Source of the DNA: Holophagales bacterium UBA2201
GTDB taxonomy: Bacteria; Acidobacteriota; Thermoanaerobaculia; UBA2201
Assembly (NCBI GenBank): GCA_002327305.1
Contig: DCUZ01000032.1
Span: 1-29,550, forward strand
Direction of reading: 5' to 3'
Length of the DNA: 29,550 bases
The notes beneath the pieces were generated by a model that saw nothing but the letters and a program-made list of their open reading frames with translations, searched no databases and was not told the DNA's origin. Both the position numbers and the translations under genes were made by a program. Positions 29,493 through 29,550 of this stretch are shown here, one piece after another. Within the stretch, counting starts at the first letter, position 1; each line of letters starts with the position of its first letter.

Positions 29493-29550
29493 CGGAGCTG
29501 GGGTCCTTCGCTTTGACCCAACGATAGTACAGGACGGCCGCTCAGGATTA

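Noticed and set aside
1..29550. CRISPR array, tRNA or rRNA gene, insertion sequence, prophage
   Set aside because: No spaced direct repeats, cloverleaf-like sequence, transposase or phage gene was found on either strand by reading.
29493..29550. Gene or terminator after cheB
   Set aside because: The last 58 bases show no start with ribosome site and no hairpin with T-run; too short to judge.

Overview
The window is very GC-rich, densely packed DNA from a Gram-negative bacterium. It carries an outer-membrane barrel protein, a sigma-54 regulator and signal peptides. Oxygen-sensitive iron-sulfur and molybdenum-cluster type genes suggest an anaerobe, and the chemosensory gene types fit Acidobacteriota or the former Deltaproteobacteria. 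The exact lineage cannot be fixed from sequence alone. I see no rRNA, tRNA, CRISPR, insertion sequence or attachment site. Genes on positions 1-17414 read leftward (minus strand) and genes from 17611 read rightward. The two halves diverge from a promoter region at about 17415-17610.

Left block (1-8016, minus strand). A sigma-54 activator with a cysteine-containing PAS domain (8016-6625) precedes a -24/-12 promoter (6483-6468) and an inverted repeat that looks like its binding site (6589-6570). Downstream is a tightly overlapping operon: a NifX-like domain joined in frame to a Gly-rich zinc ribbon, two small Gly-rich proteins, a CGGC-domain protein, a second NifX/ORP-like protein, a TrmO-like methyltransferase, a class I methyltransferase, a MinD-like ATPase with an inserted ferredoxin, an FmdB-type zinc ribbon, a radical SAM enzyme, a 36-residue hydrophobic small ORF, a second MinD-ferredoxin ATPase and the start of an Mrp/NBP35-type ATPase. 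The core (two MinD-ferredoxin ATPases, an Mrp ATPase, a NifX/ORP protein and a sigma-54 activator) matches the orange-protein (ORP) system of Desulfovibrio. Here it carries many extra metal- and SAM-dependent members.

Middle block (8006-17414, minus strand). From downstream to upstream this holds a transsulfuration-type PLP enzyme and a U-type Fe-S scaffold (a possible sulfur/cluster supply pair feeding into the regulator gene), an alkaline-phosphatase-superfamily membrane protein, a zinc-type ABC permease and binding protein without an ATPase, an outer-membrane barrel protein, a small Cys/His membrane protein, an RmlC-like epimerase, a DUF4870-like membrane protein, a DUF4097 exported protein and an RDD membrane protein.

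Right block (17611-29492, plus strand). ribH and nusB lead, without a gap, into a transglutaminase-like protein and then a complete non-canonical chemosensory cluster. This comprises a DUF4388/pseudo-receiver/GAF-like protein, CheY, CheA, an ExeA-type AAA ATPase, CheW, a zinc-ribbon pseudo-receiver, a long HEAT-repeat protein, CheR and CheB. Almost every junction overlaps by a few bases, which suggests one transcript. There is no chemoreceptor and no flagellar or pilus gene in the window, so the output of the system is unknown.
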